Shown one piece after another: positions 33,666 to 46,242 of a stretch of 64,000 nt of DNA. This DNA comes from Diadema setosum (lineage: Eukaryota; Echinodermata; Echinoidea; Diadematoida; Diadematidae): NCBI RefSeq assembly GCF_964275005.1, contig NC_092685.1, positions 32,168,866 through 32,232,865 of the forward strand. Direction: 5' to 3'. The notes under the pieces are model-generated. The model saw only the letters and a list, made by a program, of their open reading frames with translations, was not told the DNA's origin and ran no database searches. Position 1 is the first letter of the stretch. Each line of letters starts with the position of its first letter. Position numbers and translations under genes: made by a program.

Positions 33666-34429
33666 AAAACTCCACTATCATACGTCATGTTGCAGAAAAC
33701 TAAGGAAGTAAACTGTATCTAACGTGTAGGATGTACACATAGACTCACAGAAAATGTAAAACGTGTTACAATCATCTGAATATGAATATGTTTTGAATTA
33801 TAGAGTGGTGAAGAGGAATTCACAATTGCCAAATGTGCAACTACAGATTCACTCTTTTGGAGTAACAATTTCTTCTTAACTTTTCTTGATATTGCTTAGA
33901 ATGAACAGTATCCAAAGTCTTATGATCATCTAATCAACACTTTTCAAAGCTAGTGTGAATGAAAATTTGACTTTCACTTTCAAAATAATTTTAGAAGATA
34001 CCTAGGTTATGATGAATTAAATAACTTTTTCTCTTTCTAACCCTGAACAATTTCTTGAATTGTCAGGTGATAATAAAACAAAAATGAAATGAGGTAGTCA
34101 CACATATGTAATCATAGCAATAAATAAGGAATTAGGCTGTAACATTTTTTTTTTTTTTTTTTGGTGAAGATACAAACTCTACCTCGATAGAAATAAAGTT
34201 GATTGTTCTCACGTCTGTTTCACACCTCTAGTCGAGCTGATTTTCCCAATTCAGCATGAGAGCTCAAGTAAAGATAGATGAAGGAGCTGTGACTCCCTTG
34301 TCTTTCAAACACCCTTGGCTGTATCAACTATATTTGTCACATTATACACATAGTTCCAACTGTTTATGTACAAATATCATAATGGCTTTACCTTCTTTGT
34401 CAAGCCAATTTTGAGTATTCGGCCATGTG

Positions 34430-35245
34430 TCAGGGTGATAATGTTCTTGTGCTCATCAAGGTGACCCAAAATGTGGTTTGCATGTACTTTTTCAAGCCAC
34501 TGGAGGCCTGCCCCCTCTTGTGTGTCTCACATGCTGCCAGATACTCAATCACTCTCTTGCCCGACTCCTCACTATGGACCTCCTACAGGGCTTTCTGGCT
34601 GTAGCTTGAGCTGTTGCCCTCGGTTCTTGGTTTCATTAGAGTTGAACATTTCTTGTCAAGGGCCAGTCTTGTTGTGAGTACTGCAGGAAACCTGCTGCGG
34701 TGACTTGGATGGAGTAATGACAACAGATTCTCACTCCATGGACACACTGGAACCTTGCACTTGCCACATCGAGGGTATTCTCCCCCGACGAGGTAGTACC
34801 TTAGGTCCAGACCAATTACCTACCACGCCTTGGTATAAATACCTGCATGCAGCATTTTTACCTTGCATGTTGGGCACTTAAATGGGATCCCCAACATCCT
34901 CCTGGGTGCCCACACGAACAGCCTTTGGCGAAAATAATCCCCTGGCAATGACATGAAAGTGATTTCCGTGGAGGTGGGATGGGTACCAATTCTGACAGTG
35001 TGAAACGCCAAGATGGCCTTGGTCGTCATATAGGACATGGGCTAACCATTCCTCGTCAGCCTCCTGTAGGACCCTGAGGAACTGCTTTGGTGAAAATAAA
35101 CAGACAAACAAAAAATGCATTGACTGAAGCAAAATTAGGACCCTTTGTACAAAATGAACAGCAGTAAGAAAAAAAAAAAGAAAAGAATTTCCTTTTATAA
35201 TCCACCAACCCTTACTGGTATGTAGCCATGTATGCATGCCTTCTG
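34430..35245 (-). mobile_element. Ty3/Gypsy pol fossil in unit 3
   Basis: Third copy of the Gypsy-derived part, slightly more diverged at its right end (34.9-35.25 kb). No Harbinger part follows; instead the sequence passes into the Gypsy pol fossil below. Confidence 0.6.
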
Positions 35246-35289
35246 ACCTTTTTTTATCCTAAATGTAGTTAGATCAACTTTTCTGCTTA

Positions 35290-36370
35290 TTAGCATCCAA
35301 GGCAAAGAAACTTACATACTGCTAGGTTCTCAATCACCTTCCTGCCCCACTCCTCACTGTGAATCTCCTCCAATAATATTTGGCTGTAACTGGAGCTGTT
35401 GCCCTCAGTCCTTGGCTTTGTAGGGATCAAACACTTCTTATCAAGGGCCAGTCTGCAGGTAAGGACTGCTGGGAACCTGCTGTGATGGCATGGGTGGAGT
35501 TGGGTCAGCAGTTCCTCACTCAAAGGACATATCGGGACTTTGTATTTACTACATCGAGGATACTCTTCCCCTGACTAGGTCTAATACCTAGAGTCCTGGT
35601 GATCTGTCACAACTTTGCACGGTCTACCCTCTAGGAATGGCCTCCATTTTTCAAGAGCCCATATCACTGCGAGGCACTCCTTTTCTGTGGTGCTGTAGTT
35701 TCTTTCAGCACCAGACATTGTACAGCTGGCAAATGCTATGGTTCAGATCTCAGAGCCCTGTCTTTGGGTCAGAACAGCCCCTAAACCTACATCACTGGCA
35801 TCTATGTGCACAACGAATGGAGCTTGCCGATCTGGGTAACCTAACACTGGTTCTCTGGTAAGAGCATCTTTCAATGACCGGAAAGCAGCTGAGCACTCCT
35901 CTGTCCATTCCCAATGGACATTCTTCAGCTTCAGCCTATACATAGGTGCAGCTAAGTCGTCGAACCCGGGAATGAACTCCTGGTACCACCCAAGAAGGCC
36001 AAGGAACCTCTCCAGGTCCTTTACTGATGCAGGTTCTATGTATTGTTCAATTGCTGAGACCATGTCAGGATCTGGTTTTAGGCCATCCGTACTAACAATA
36101 TGCCCAAATTATCTCATCTTCTGGTGCAAGAACTGGCATTTTTCAGCATTGACAGTGAGGCCCACTGTTCTCAATCTACAGAGCACTCTCTGTAGGTCAA
36201 CCAGGTATTGGGCAATGTTCGTTGAGTACAGTGTAGCAAACTATGTCGTCCAAATAGACATAGCAACATCTGCCAATGAGGTCTCCTAGTACAGTCTCTG
36301 AAAACTAGCAGGGCCATTAACAACACCGAAAGGAAGCACTCTAGAGTGACATAGTCCCTGCTCAGTACCT
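35290..36370 (-). mobile_element. Ty3/Gypsy pol fossil: RT to RNase H and beyond
   Basis: Minus-strand Gypsy pol. Recognisable parts in order: RT block around CHSRVLPFGV and PASFQRL; the RT/RNase H connection YIEPASVKDLERFLGLLGWY; RNase H start VVHIDASDVGLGAVLTQRQG; and a tail homologous to the array units. RT is truncated at its N-terminal side at the junction with a LINE endonuclease piece. An old, broken fossil with several breaks and no LTRs seen. Confidence 0.85.
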
Positions 36371-36560
36371 TTTTTCACATGTACTTCAAAATTGTACCCG
36401 TCGGTGGAAAACAAATCTTTATCTGACACATTTCATATTTCTGATAAAGAAATTACATCAAAATTTAAGTTCAAATTACCATAAAATACATTAAGAGCAT
36501 CTTAATTCTTATTGAGTGATCTAAAATTTATTTTGAAATATTAAATGAGTTACAGTATTA
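36371..36560 (-). pseudogene. LINE apurinic-type endonuclease fragment
   Basis: Minus-strand frame: YGNLNLNFDVISLSEI, stop, NVSDKDLFSTDGYNFEVHVK. This matches the N-terminal endonuclease of CR1/L2/Jockey-type LINEs (--FDVI-LSETW------L---GY------R). It abuts the Gypsy RT exactly where both homologies end. Confidence 0.75.
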
Positions 36561-36689
36561 ATATCCTTAGCTCTATGAAGTCAATAAATTGATTTACTGT
36601 TACATTATATGATGTAGTGTTAGAATTAGTGTCATCAAGGTCCATTATTAACCAAAATAATCACGGTTCAAGTCTGAAAGATATAATTA

Positions 36690-37128
36690 CATCAACAAAT
36701 GGACGCGGAAGTTTGAGTAATCAACATTGTTGACACCAATGTCAAAGAGATCAGAGATTCCTGCCTTAATTTTGCTTACGCTGCTACCAAAGCTGGTAGA
36801 AACACTGGCGACTTTGGGGCACTCCTTTGCTGACCTCAAGACAGCAAAATGAAGTGGTGTAAGGTCTACATTGTTACCCTTTGCCTTGTGTTTGAACCTC
36901 TCAGAGTGAGACATGCTTTGTATGGCTTGTACCTCTTCCTCCTGAGAGTGAACCTCACTATAGCCTGGAGCTATTAATACACGATGGTCCAGGTAATCAT
37001 TGCTGGGATTTTCATCCTGCTGGTTGAGGTATATGCTTCACCAGTGATCCTCAGCCCTCTTTCTCTTTTTTTTTTTCACATTCCTCTTCCAGTTAGCTGG
37101 AGTTGCATTTATTTTCCATGGTCTCTGC
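36690..37128 (-). pseudogene. exon-like segment, unidentified
   Basis: Minus strand begins after an acceptor-like TTTCTTCATGCAG (about 37140-37128) and reads RPWKINATPANWKRNVKKK, then a stop, then long open sequence including GYSEVHSQEEEVQAIQSM and LTPLHFAVLRSAKECPKV. The A-N-W-K-R-N-x-x-K phrase resembles a recurrent motif of uncharacterised invertebrate or transposon proteins. I cannot assign it. A stop early in the frame suggests a broken copy. Confidence 0.35.
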
Positions 37129-37549
37129 ATGAAGAAACAAGAATCACTCAAACGAATATTTAATACTTAATAAAAACAAGGTTGGTTGAACATCTTTCAT
37201 TTCAATGGGCAAAGACAAAGGCAGTTTGCTTTCAAAAAAAGGGCACTTATGGGCACACACACATGCATATATATATATATAAATATATATATAGTGTGTG
37301 TGTGGGGGGGGGGGTTGTGCACATTTGTGTGTGCATGTCTAAAATACGAAACAATTTTGTTCCATCTGCGTACTTTTTCCAAATAAATATATTGTATAAA
37401 GTAAAACATACATTAAACCTGTGATGAGCACTAATATCATGCTGGGCCTCGTCAGGAGTCAAGCTCTTGAGAAGTTTACAGGATTCTGGTGTTGTCTGGT
37501 TATCTTTCCTTTTGCCTTCAGTTTGTAATGATTGACAATCATAATTATA

Positions 37550-38100
37550 TGCATTGTTATTAAACCTTTTTTGATATTGAGTGCCTCAGGATTTCCTTCT
37601 TGGCCAGTTATATCTGATTTACATAAATGATATTGTTAGCTAAAGTAAACTTTACATGCTATTCTTTTTGCTGATGGGTCCAGTGAAAAAATGTTCTTGT
37701 TTCACAATGAACTCAGCATTCATTTAATCGTGAACTGGTTGATTTGAGTGATTGGTTAATTAATTATAGACTATAGTGCTTGTGTTACTAAACTTTTGTT
37801 TTTTAATGATACATGTACTTATTTACCTATGAAGAAATTTTATGAAAATGTTGCTGTATGATCTATTAATTGTGAGAATATCTGACATCTTGTGTAAAAT
37901 TCTTATGAGTTTAATTGGTGACAATCCTTGTGAAATGAGCACATTAATGTCGTATATATGCAATTGTATTGCTAAAGGTGTCGGTGTGACTCCTTATCAC
38001 TTGACAAATTTTCCCAAAATATAATTGTTGGGATCACTCTTTACGCATCGCTTATTGTAATTTGAGTGCAGTCATAGTGGGATCGATTAACTGATTATTT
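37550..38100 (+). pseudogene. decayed LINE reverse transcriptase (CR1/Jockey-like)
   Basis: VPQDFLLGQLYLIYINDIV matches VPQGS-LGPLLF-IYINDI. AILFADGSSEKMFLFHNE follows in another frame and matches the FADDT block with the second catalytic Asp changed to Gly. MSYICNCIAKGVGV matches the H--YI--KIAK--G thumb block. At least three frameshifts and several stops. Probably part of the same old LINE population as 36371 and 46980. Confidence 0.8.
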
Positions 38101-39062
38101 GTAAGAAAAAAAAAGAAATACACTGTAAAGTAAAAAATAGCCATTTCAGTACTGTTTCGTGTGCTATAAAATACCCAAACTTTACCTGACTTGAAGCTCC
38201 TTGATGTTTATGGCATGAATAGATATAACCTTTGCCATCCTTAATGTCCCGTGTCCTCTAAAGGGTAGCCTCCTCAAGTTCTTATTGAATCAAAGTGCAC
38301 ATGATCATCATATAACATCTCCAACGCCTCTTGATTTGCCTATTTTATTTCCTCTTTGCTGTTCTCTTTCCTGAACAGCTTGTATAAAATGTACATGTAC
38401 GTATAATTGATATTATAGTGGTCAGCGTTTTACAAGGCTCGTTGCCTTTGACCCTCACTGTCATGAACTTGTGTAGTTCCTTCTCCTTTTTTTCAATGCA
38501 TTATTGGTCCTTTTCTGATATTTAATCATAACGGTATTCAATAATGTTACAGATTTTTGTTTGGCTCTTTCAATGTTTGTTCTCACTGTAACAAATTGCT
38601 GTATTCTTGGTGATCAAAACATAAACTTGAATATAACAGTAAAGAACAGTTTGATCATTGACAAAACTGCCTTTGTGTTTCATGCTGTTTAATACATTTT
38701 TCTCTCTCCCTTCCTCCCTCTTCTCCCTACCTCCCCCTTTCTCAGCTCTCTCTCTCTTGACAAACACATCTTGATGTACATATTCTTTGTACATCTGTTC
38801 CATTCTTTCAGACTACCAGTTCAGTTCACAGCACTGTGTGATGTCATCAATGCTATCTAAATTCTGGCTTAAATTTGAAATAATGTAATGCCATCAATAA
38901 TTGTTGAAGCAAGGTTCCCACATTTAAAATAATAATGATAATAATAAATAATGACATCATTACCTTGTAAGTGTAAGACAGCCACTGCATTAAGTCATAC
39001 GTGGATTCTTTTTTCTTTATCATCCTTACATTGTCTACTATCAAGCATGTTAATAAAGTAAT

Positions 39063-39223
<161 letters not shown>

Positions 39224-39473
39224 TCTCACACTAAAGTGTATGATAAAATAGCTTCTCTCTCCCCTCCCCCTCTCTCTAATAGCACACATACGCACACACA
39301 CATATACATGTATATAATGGGAGGGAGGAGTTGGGGGTGATACCAGCAATATTAGGTAATCGATCTAGGTGTTTTTTCTCTTTTGTTATTTTAATTGCTC
39401 TCGTAATCCTACATGAAATTTTCGGGGGCCTCTCGAAAACAACTACTAACGCATTACCGCCAATACGTCGATC

Positions 39474-39477
<4 letters not shown>

Positions 39478-39516
<39 letters not shown>

Positions 39517-39528
39517 TATATATATATA
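39478..39528 (+). repeat. (AT)n microsatellite
   Basis: AT dinucleotide repeat with one interruption. Confidence 0.95.
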
Positions 39529-41227
39529 CCGTCTATACCGTCTGAACGTAACTAGTGTGAAAGAGGAAAATTGTCTCGAGGCAGATGAAGACAAAACGCA
39601 AACCTGATATTGTTGACCATGTGAAGGTTTAAATCCTGTGAGATTGCTTTTACTGACGCAAAATGAAGTATGAGTACAGACCTCATACAATTATCACAAT
39701 TTCCTTACAAAGTAAGAAAGCACGCACGCACACACACACACACAAATTCGAATGGAAGATACCCAGCAATTACTATTGGTACATGAATAACAAGGAGAAA
39801 TGACGTAACCCTCACGTTTCCTGTATGATTAGAGCAATAAATGTACGGATAGTTTTTTATGTGATACTGCCCCTTTGAACTTGAAAAAACAAGGACAAAG
39901 AGCGTCCATACGCTGCTACCCACACACAATCTAGGAAAGAAATGACACGCTAAAGCTGGACAATAAGCAGAATAAAATATATACAATCAACGACTCTACT
40001 ACGACTGCTGTTCTTTATCATGACTATTTTGATTTGATTTGATTTTATCTCATTTATTTCCATTAAAATATATTCGCAATCATAAACACATCGTATTGTA
40101 TAAATACAAAGTATTTCAAACATTTACATCAACGTGAATTTTAACATGAAAGGTAACAAACATAACGTGTTACTAAATAATGGGTATAATTTAGTTGGCT
40201 ATTAGAAATTGAGGGGATGACTATAAAGCTTATAGCTTGGGTAGTGCAGACCTCCTCAGAGAGGGAGAGAGATAGACAAACGTTTACAAGCATCCCTCGC
40301 TGTTTATAAAGAGAGAGAGAGAGAGAAAAAAAAAAAAAACCCGAAGAAGTGAGAACAAAAGCGCGTTCTGAATGCACCGTATTCAAGAAAACACAAAGTA
40401 AATGGGGGGAGGGGGGGGGGGGACTTATAAAACAGTACGCACAAAGGAAATTCATCACAGAAGTTTACAAAACAGAAACAAGTGGTACATGATTGCAGCA
40501 GTGCAGAAAATGCTTACGGCTAGTTAGGAAGAGGCAATTTGTGTCTGAATCTGGGAAATGTTTTCGTTTGGCAATTTGTATCAACAATGATGAGCTTCAG
40601 ATATAAAACTTAATACATTTAAAGGCTAAAAAGAGATTTCTTCAGTTTCAGGCCGAAGGTATCATAGCTAGTCACTATTTTGTTACAGGGAATTCCAGAA
40701 CGTTAGTGCTGCTATAGAGACAAAAAACAAGGTGATATTCATTTGATTGACGTGTTGGATGTTCATCGATGGATTTTTTTTCTCTTTTTCCTAAACACGA
40801 CCGTATAAGAAAATGTAAGATATTATTGTCTGATTTATACATTTTATTGCCTTATTTGAAATTCTAGGTATTTCAGACTTTTCTATTCAAAGAATAATAC
40901 ATCAGTCTGTGATTTGGGAAGAATATTGCAGATGATAATAATGAAGTATTTTCTAGGAATAAAATGCGATCAAAATACTCCCATGACAGGTGTTGTCCAT
41001 CGCAGGCACTTCATGATTCAGACAAGGAAAAAATAGCGTATATAACATTAATAGAATGTACATAAGGAGGGAGAAAACATGTTTATAATACCCATATCTC
41101 GGGAAATAGTTAGGTATACGCTACCAACGTGCGGTTTCCAGGAAAGTGAATTATCCAAATGAAACGTATAGAAATGAAAGCTCTTCATAGTGCTGTATTG
41201 AAACTGGTCCTAAATAATAACAATGGT

Positions 41228-42454
41228 CAGTGGCGTATCTAGGGAAAACGGCGCCCAGGGCAAGCACGAAAATTGCGCCCCTGATTTCTGAAAAAAGTGT
41301 TCAACCCCAACCCCATCCCGATAGGGACTTTAAACAAAGTCCACATGATGCTTTTTCAAGCACTTAAAAGGGATCTTTTGAGGGTGATTTAAATGTAATG
41401 AATTGTGATAGATTTTGGCGAGCGAGCGCAGCGAGCGAGCCGAAAATTTTTGTATTTCAGCTTACAAAACATGGAATTCTTGTCATTTTTTGCTTACCAA
41501 ATCTTACAATTCTAATCAAGATATAGTGACAGCCTTATAGATATCCATTTATACCAAAAAACTGAGGACTTTAAAAAATACTCTAAATTAGTGCGCGCGA
41601 GTGAGTTGAAATTTGTAAATGTCCTCGTCATCATCACGTATTGTTATCTTTTTTTAATATAAATTTTGGCGAGCGAGCGCAGCGAGCGAGCCGAAAATTT
41701 TTGTAGTTCAGCTTACAAAACATGGAATTCTTGTCATTTTTTGCTTATTAAATCTCACAATTATAGTGACGATCTTATAGATAACGATTTATACCAACAA
41801 ACTGAGGACTTGAAAAAATACTCTAAATGTACGAGCGAGTGAGCCGGAATTTGTATATTTCCGCGTCATCATTGCGTTTTGTTCTTATCTTGTTTGATTT
41901 GTTATTGTTTTTTTGCCCCCCCCCCCCATATGTTCGAAACCGTTGACGCCCTCTTTTGATCCAATTGGCGATCGCTTCAGAACGAATGAAATTGCAGCCG
42001 CAGCTCCGTGAAACATTTTGCCTGCTGAAAATGACATGTGTGAACACAATAGACACTGTCATTTTGTCATCATCACGTTTTGTTCTTGCCTTCTTTTGTA
42101 TATAAATTTTGGCGAGCGAGCGCAGCGAGCGAGCCGAAAATTGCTGTATTTCAGCTCACAGAACATGGAATTTTTGTGTGAACACAATAAACATTGTCAT
42201 TTTGTCCGCGTCATCATCATGTTTTGTTTTTATCTTGTTTGATTTGGTTTTCTGCCCCCCCCCCCCCCCACCATTCTCCCTCCCCCTTCCGGGCGAGTTT
42301 TTTTTTTTCTTTCTTCTTTTTCTTCTTTTCTTTTTTTCTTCTTCTTCTTCGTGTTTTTTTTTCTTCTTCTTCGTTTTTTTTTCTCGTTTTTTTTGCGCCC
42401 CCAAGGAGTGGCGCCCGGGGCACGTGCCCCCTTGCCCCCCTAGATACGCCACTG
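41228..42454. mobile_element. non-autonomous hAT element
   Basis: Terminal inverted repeats CAGTGGCGTATCTAGGG, flanked on both sides by the exact 8-bp duplication ACAATGGT (41220-41227 and 42455-42462), the hAT signature. 1,227 bp with no transposase frame. The interior contains three copies of a block opening with GGCGAGCGAGCGCAGCGAGC (41417, 41668, 42111), followed by CGAAAATT, and a T/C-rich tract at 42300-42395. It probably depended on an autonomous hAT for movement. Confidence 0.93.
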
Positions 42455-42462
42455 ACAATGGT

Positions 42463-43035
42463 TCTTACAATATTTATTCAGTTTTATTTTTAAAAAAAAA
42501 GAACGGGGTAGTCCGTTACAAATAACACATATCGCGTATTAAAATCATATAATACAACAGCAACAAAATATAAAATAAATGAACATATAGAAACAAGCAA
42601 GATGTGATATCTTTATAAGTAAAACTTAAAAGAATACAAAATTAAAAAATTAGAAATAAAAACAGTAGGAGATTACCATATAGATAAGCAAAATCAAAAT
42701 AAATTATGTTACCAGAGTGTACAAAACATTGTTTAAAACATTGTAGCGCTATCCACATAAATGCTCAAAGCGCTTAGAAAAGAGGACGGAAGGAAACAAT
42801 TAATTGTAATTCATCATGATTTTGACCTTAGCAATAATGATAAAGATGATAGTAATGCTTATTTATACCTCAGAAAGTTGATTTATCACCCTGGACCATT
42901 GCAATAATAATAATTAAAAAAAATGTACAAAGCGTGATCATTAACTGGCTATCGCACGATTTTGCGTGGTTATGGTACATTGGATTGGACCTTAACTGAA
43001 ACAAAAGCGTATAGCAGTGCTAATAGGAAAAAATA
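42463..43035. other. no gene recognised
   Basis: AT-rich spacer between the hAT element and tRNA copy D. Confidence 0.4.
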
Positions 43036-43117
43036 CGACGAGGATGGGATTCGAACCCACGCGTGCAGAGCACAATGGATTAGCAGTCCATCGCCTTAAC
43101 CACTCGGCCACCTCGTC
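43036..43117 (-). tRNA. trnS-GCT: tRNA-Ser(GCT), copy D
   Basis: 82-nt class II serine tRNA with the GGACTGCTAATCC anticodon arm (same form as copy C). TTTTTT terminator directly downstream on the minus strand. Unlike copies A, B and E its 5' flank does not share the conserved block. Confidence 0.97.
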
Positions 43118-45284
43118 AGATGGCCTGTGTGCAGGGGCGCACTCTTTAAATCGCATGCGGAAAGGGACTCCACACACGCACACACACACACGTCTGCACG
43201 ATGCATGAAAAGGACAAAGTTCATATATGCGACGATTATTTTTCCCTATTGGATTATTGTCGGTCCTCTTCCTTCTTGCTTTCGCACAATACTAGATTTG
43301 TGTGCCTTTATCTTTTAATCTACATTGTATATTAGTCAAACACATCCCAGCTGGATCATGCTGTTTGGAGCAAAGTGCACTTTGTATGCGTGTATTCTTT
43401 TCTTTTGCATATTATTTTGTTTTATTGAGCTAGCTTCACTGACTGATTGATTTAGAATGAATATAAAATTAAATTTTGTGAAACAATAAAGCAAATAATC
43501 TTATGTGTATTAAGGTGAGTCTACGAGAAAGGACTGAAGTGGATGTGCTTTGATATATAATGTTTTTTTTAATGTTGTTATTCACATATGATAAGATTTA
43601 TAATGTTATTACTGTCAAGGACTCACATTATGATCATTTTTATTATTTTCTTTCAGTTGGTACTTTCGTTTTTCACACTTTTGTTCAGTTCTGATATTGG
43701 ATAAGATTTGACTTTTGTGTTTTGTCTTCATTGTTAGCATACTTCATAGCGTATTCCTGAATCATATGATTTCTATCAGATTTTCTCTTGGAGTAAAAAC
43801 AAAACAAAAGAAAAAGTTTTGTTATAATTGTTTTCAGGCTTCCTGAAAACATATAGATACACATACGCATCGATAGCAAATTAAATTTACTTAAATATCC
43901 TTGTATGGTGTGTCAACACAAAAACCTTGCACTCAACAACTTTTCCGGGTCTGAAATTTCTACCAATTAAATCAGCATTAATGATGTAGACTCTTAACGA
44001 AGTCTCAGAAATTACAAAAATCCATGACTAAGAAAATTGATTTAGTAAGACGAGTTACGTCTTTGTTAAAAGAAAAGAATAACTAAAAGGAAATGGAAAA
44101 GATTCCTGAAGTTGTTTTTTTAATCTATATTTTATTGCAACAATCATAAAAATCACATTGTTTAAATGATTTGCGTATTTAAAATAACATAGTAACACAA
44201 CATTAAAAGGGGAGTTAGCGAAGAAAAAATGATAAAGAAATAAGTGAAAAAAAGCAGAACATTAAGTTGCAAATCATATCATTCAAGAGCGAAATTCCGA
44301 GGTTGGAAAGGTGCGCTAATAATGGATCGCCATTAACCTCAACCCACAAACAAGTGACAATTAGCAGGATTGATCAACCTAAAATACGAGCATTGCAGAG
44401 ACCGGAATAGGCAAGGCCAAGGGGCAAGGTAATCCACGTTACACTTTTCACACCCATCCCCCGGAAGTTTTTGTTTGTTTGTTTGTTTGTTTGTTTGTTT
44501 GTTTTTTATGAGGTGAGCACTAACTTTCATACCTCCTGCAAATGTGTACTGTGGTCGGTTTTCCAGCTTAAAAAGATTTTAAAGAATAATCATATTTTGC
44601 TCAAGGATGAACTCAATTAAGATTAAATGGAAATTCGCTTGACGTTCTAACGTTTATAAAGAGTTTATCAATACCAAGCAAAATAAACGTGATATCTGTA
44701 GGGTTATGTCACGTACATGTATTATGTCCTGATAATAGTCAATATGAATATGTATGGATTGAATGTCTCTTTGTATTAGTACTCGAATTACACCACTTAA
44801 CACTTTCTACTTCAAAGTAAAGCATTTAATCTCACAGGATCTGTTCCCTCGTTACTTGGTGTATGTCTGATTTTGGTGTAATAGGAGCGGATAATGAAAA
44901 CTTAAAATTACAGAAATTACGAGAATTGCTAGTAATCCCAAATATTGGTGTGTAAGGGTTTAAAGAATTAAGGTTTAAAAAAACAATCTTCATTAAGGCA
45001 TATATTGTTACATAGGTGTTGTATACACAAAGTAAATACCAATTTAAAACAGATTAATGACTTACCAAGCGAAAATCTATAATTTAATGATCGAAAGCAT
45101 AGTTGCAAACTAAAAGTTAATTGTTTTTAATCGAATGCTGTGGTAACTGCTGGCCAGTCTAAAATCAGGAAAAAAACTGTCGGATAGGGAGTGTCCTGAA
45201 CGAAATTCACATTATCTGACGAAAATGTTGCATGAGACGAATATAGCATAAACTGAGTTGTTCATGAAGAATTTCTTAACTATG
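43118..45284. other. no gene recognised
   Basis: AT-rich. A (CA)n tract at 43172-43191 and a (GTTT)n tract at 44471-44503. No coding or RNA feature supported. Confidence 0.4.
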
Positions 45285-45288
45285 TTAA

Positions 45289-46238
45289 AGGGACTGTACA
45301 GTACTGGTTGAGGTGGGGATTCATGTTTTGAACATTCTTAAGTGAGATAATGAAAAGCCTCTTATGAAATATGAAAGAGCATGTAATTTTAAAGGTAGGG
45401 AATCCATTTGCATGCCTCAAATGAAGAGTTGTATAAATACAGTGGTATGTTGTAGAGAGTATCATTTTAGAAACTCCCATAATATTGAAAGTGGAAGGTA
45501 ACATTTAGTACATTTTTATTGACCGTTAGATTTTGAATTGAATTTTTTTTCGGGGCTCACCATAAATTCCACTACATTACTAGGCTACCTTTGCAGACCC
45601 ATGAACTGCATGTGTGTCCATCATGTATATTTTGTGAAGAAAGTTCATCAGAACTTACAAACATTTCTATATACATTCTTGCCACACACTCTATATGTTA
45701 TTACATCAGCTCTTATACTTTTAGATTTGTGTTTATAGATAAAAAAATACAGAAGACTGGAACAAAAAGGCTTAAGTGTGGCTGACACACAGAACTACTG
45801 AGTAGTTGAGGTTTGTGCATTATTCAAATTGTAGATAACTGTTGACTTCCAAATTTCTCAGCAGTGGCCTAAACAAGTCTCCTGAGGTTCATATTTAATG
45901 TTTTGCTGCATTTTGGGAGGTCTGTAAAGGGTATCCCCTGTATACCTTTAAGAAGGATTCAACGTTTATTTGATGAAAATTGGTTTTCAAATGGCCGAGA
46001 TATCAAAAAAAAAAAAAAAGTGCTAATAATAAAAGGCGACATGTCACAACTTTATTAGGACCTCCTTGTTTCACCTTGTTTTTGGATATCTCGGCCATTT
46101 AAAACCCGATTTTCATCGAATAAACTGTTGATACCCCTTAGAATTGCATGCTCTTTGACATCTCATAGAGTGGTTTCTGGATATCTCGTAAAACGTTAAA
46201 AGCTAAATCCTCACCTCGACCAGAACTGTACACACCCT
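45289..46238. mobile_element. TTAA-flanked MITE, copy 2, interrupted
   Basis: Same family as 19868-20241: TTAA at 45285-45288 and 46239-46242, ends AGGGACTGTACAGT and the complement AGGGTGTGTACAGT, interior GATGAAAATTGGTTTTCAAA. A second MITE (45393-45947) is inserted in it; without that insert the element is about 391 bp. Confidence 0.88.
45393..45947. mobile_element. second TTAA-flanked MITE nested in the first
   Basis: Flanked by TTAA at 45389-45392 and 45948-45951. Ends are AGGTAGGGAATCC and the complement AGGTATACAGGGGATACC, similar with a small indel. The interrupted host sequence resumes exactly at the right TTAA when compared with copy 1. 555 bp, noncoding. Confidence 0.75.
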
Positions 46239-46242
46239 TTAA

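Larger units (their letters stand above)
29855..35283. repeat. tandem array of a 2.1-2.2 kb chimeric unit (2.5 copies)
   Basis: Units start at GTTCTCACGTCTGTTTCACA: 29855, 32063 and 34205 (periods 2208 and 2142). The third copy stops near 35283. Each full unit has a left part derived from a minus-strand Ty3/Gypsy pol fossil and a right part carrying a Harbinger transposase fragment between two copies of a noncoding repeat. Units are very alike by eye, so the tandem step is recent, unless it is an assembly artefact. Confidence 0.9.

Noticed and set aside
42150-42460. Lys/Glu/Arg-rich or Phe/Ser-rich frames
   Set aside because: Products of the T/C-rich low-complexity tract inside the hAT element.
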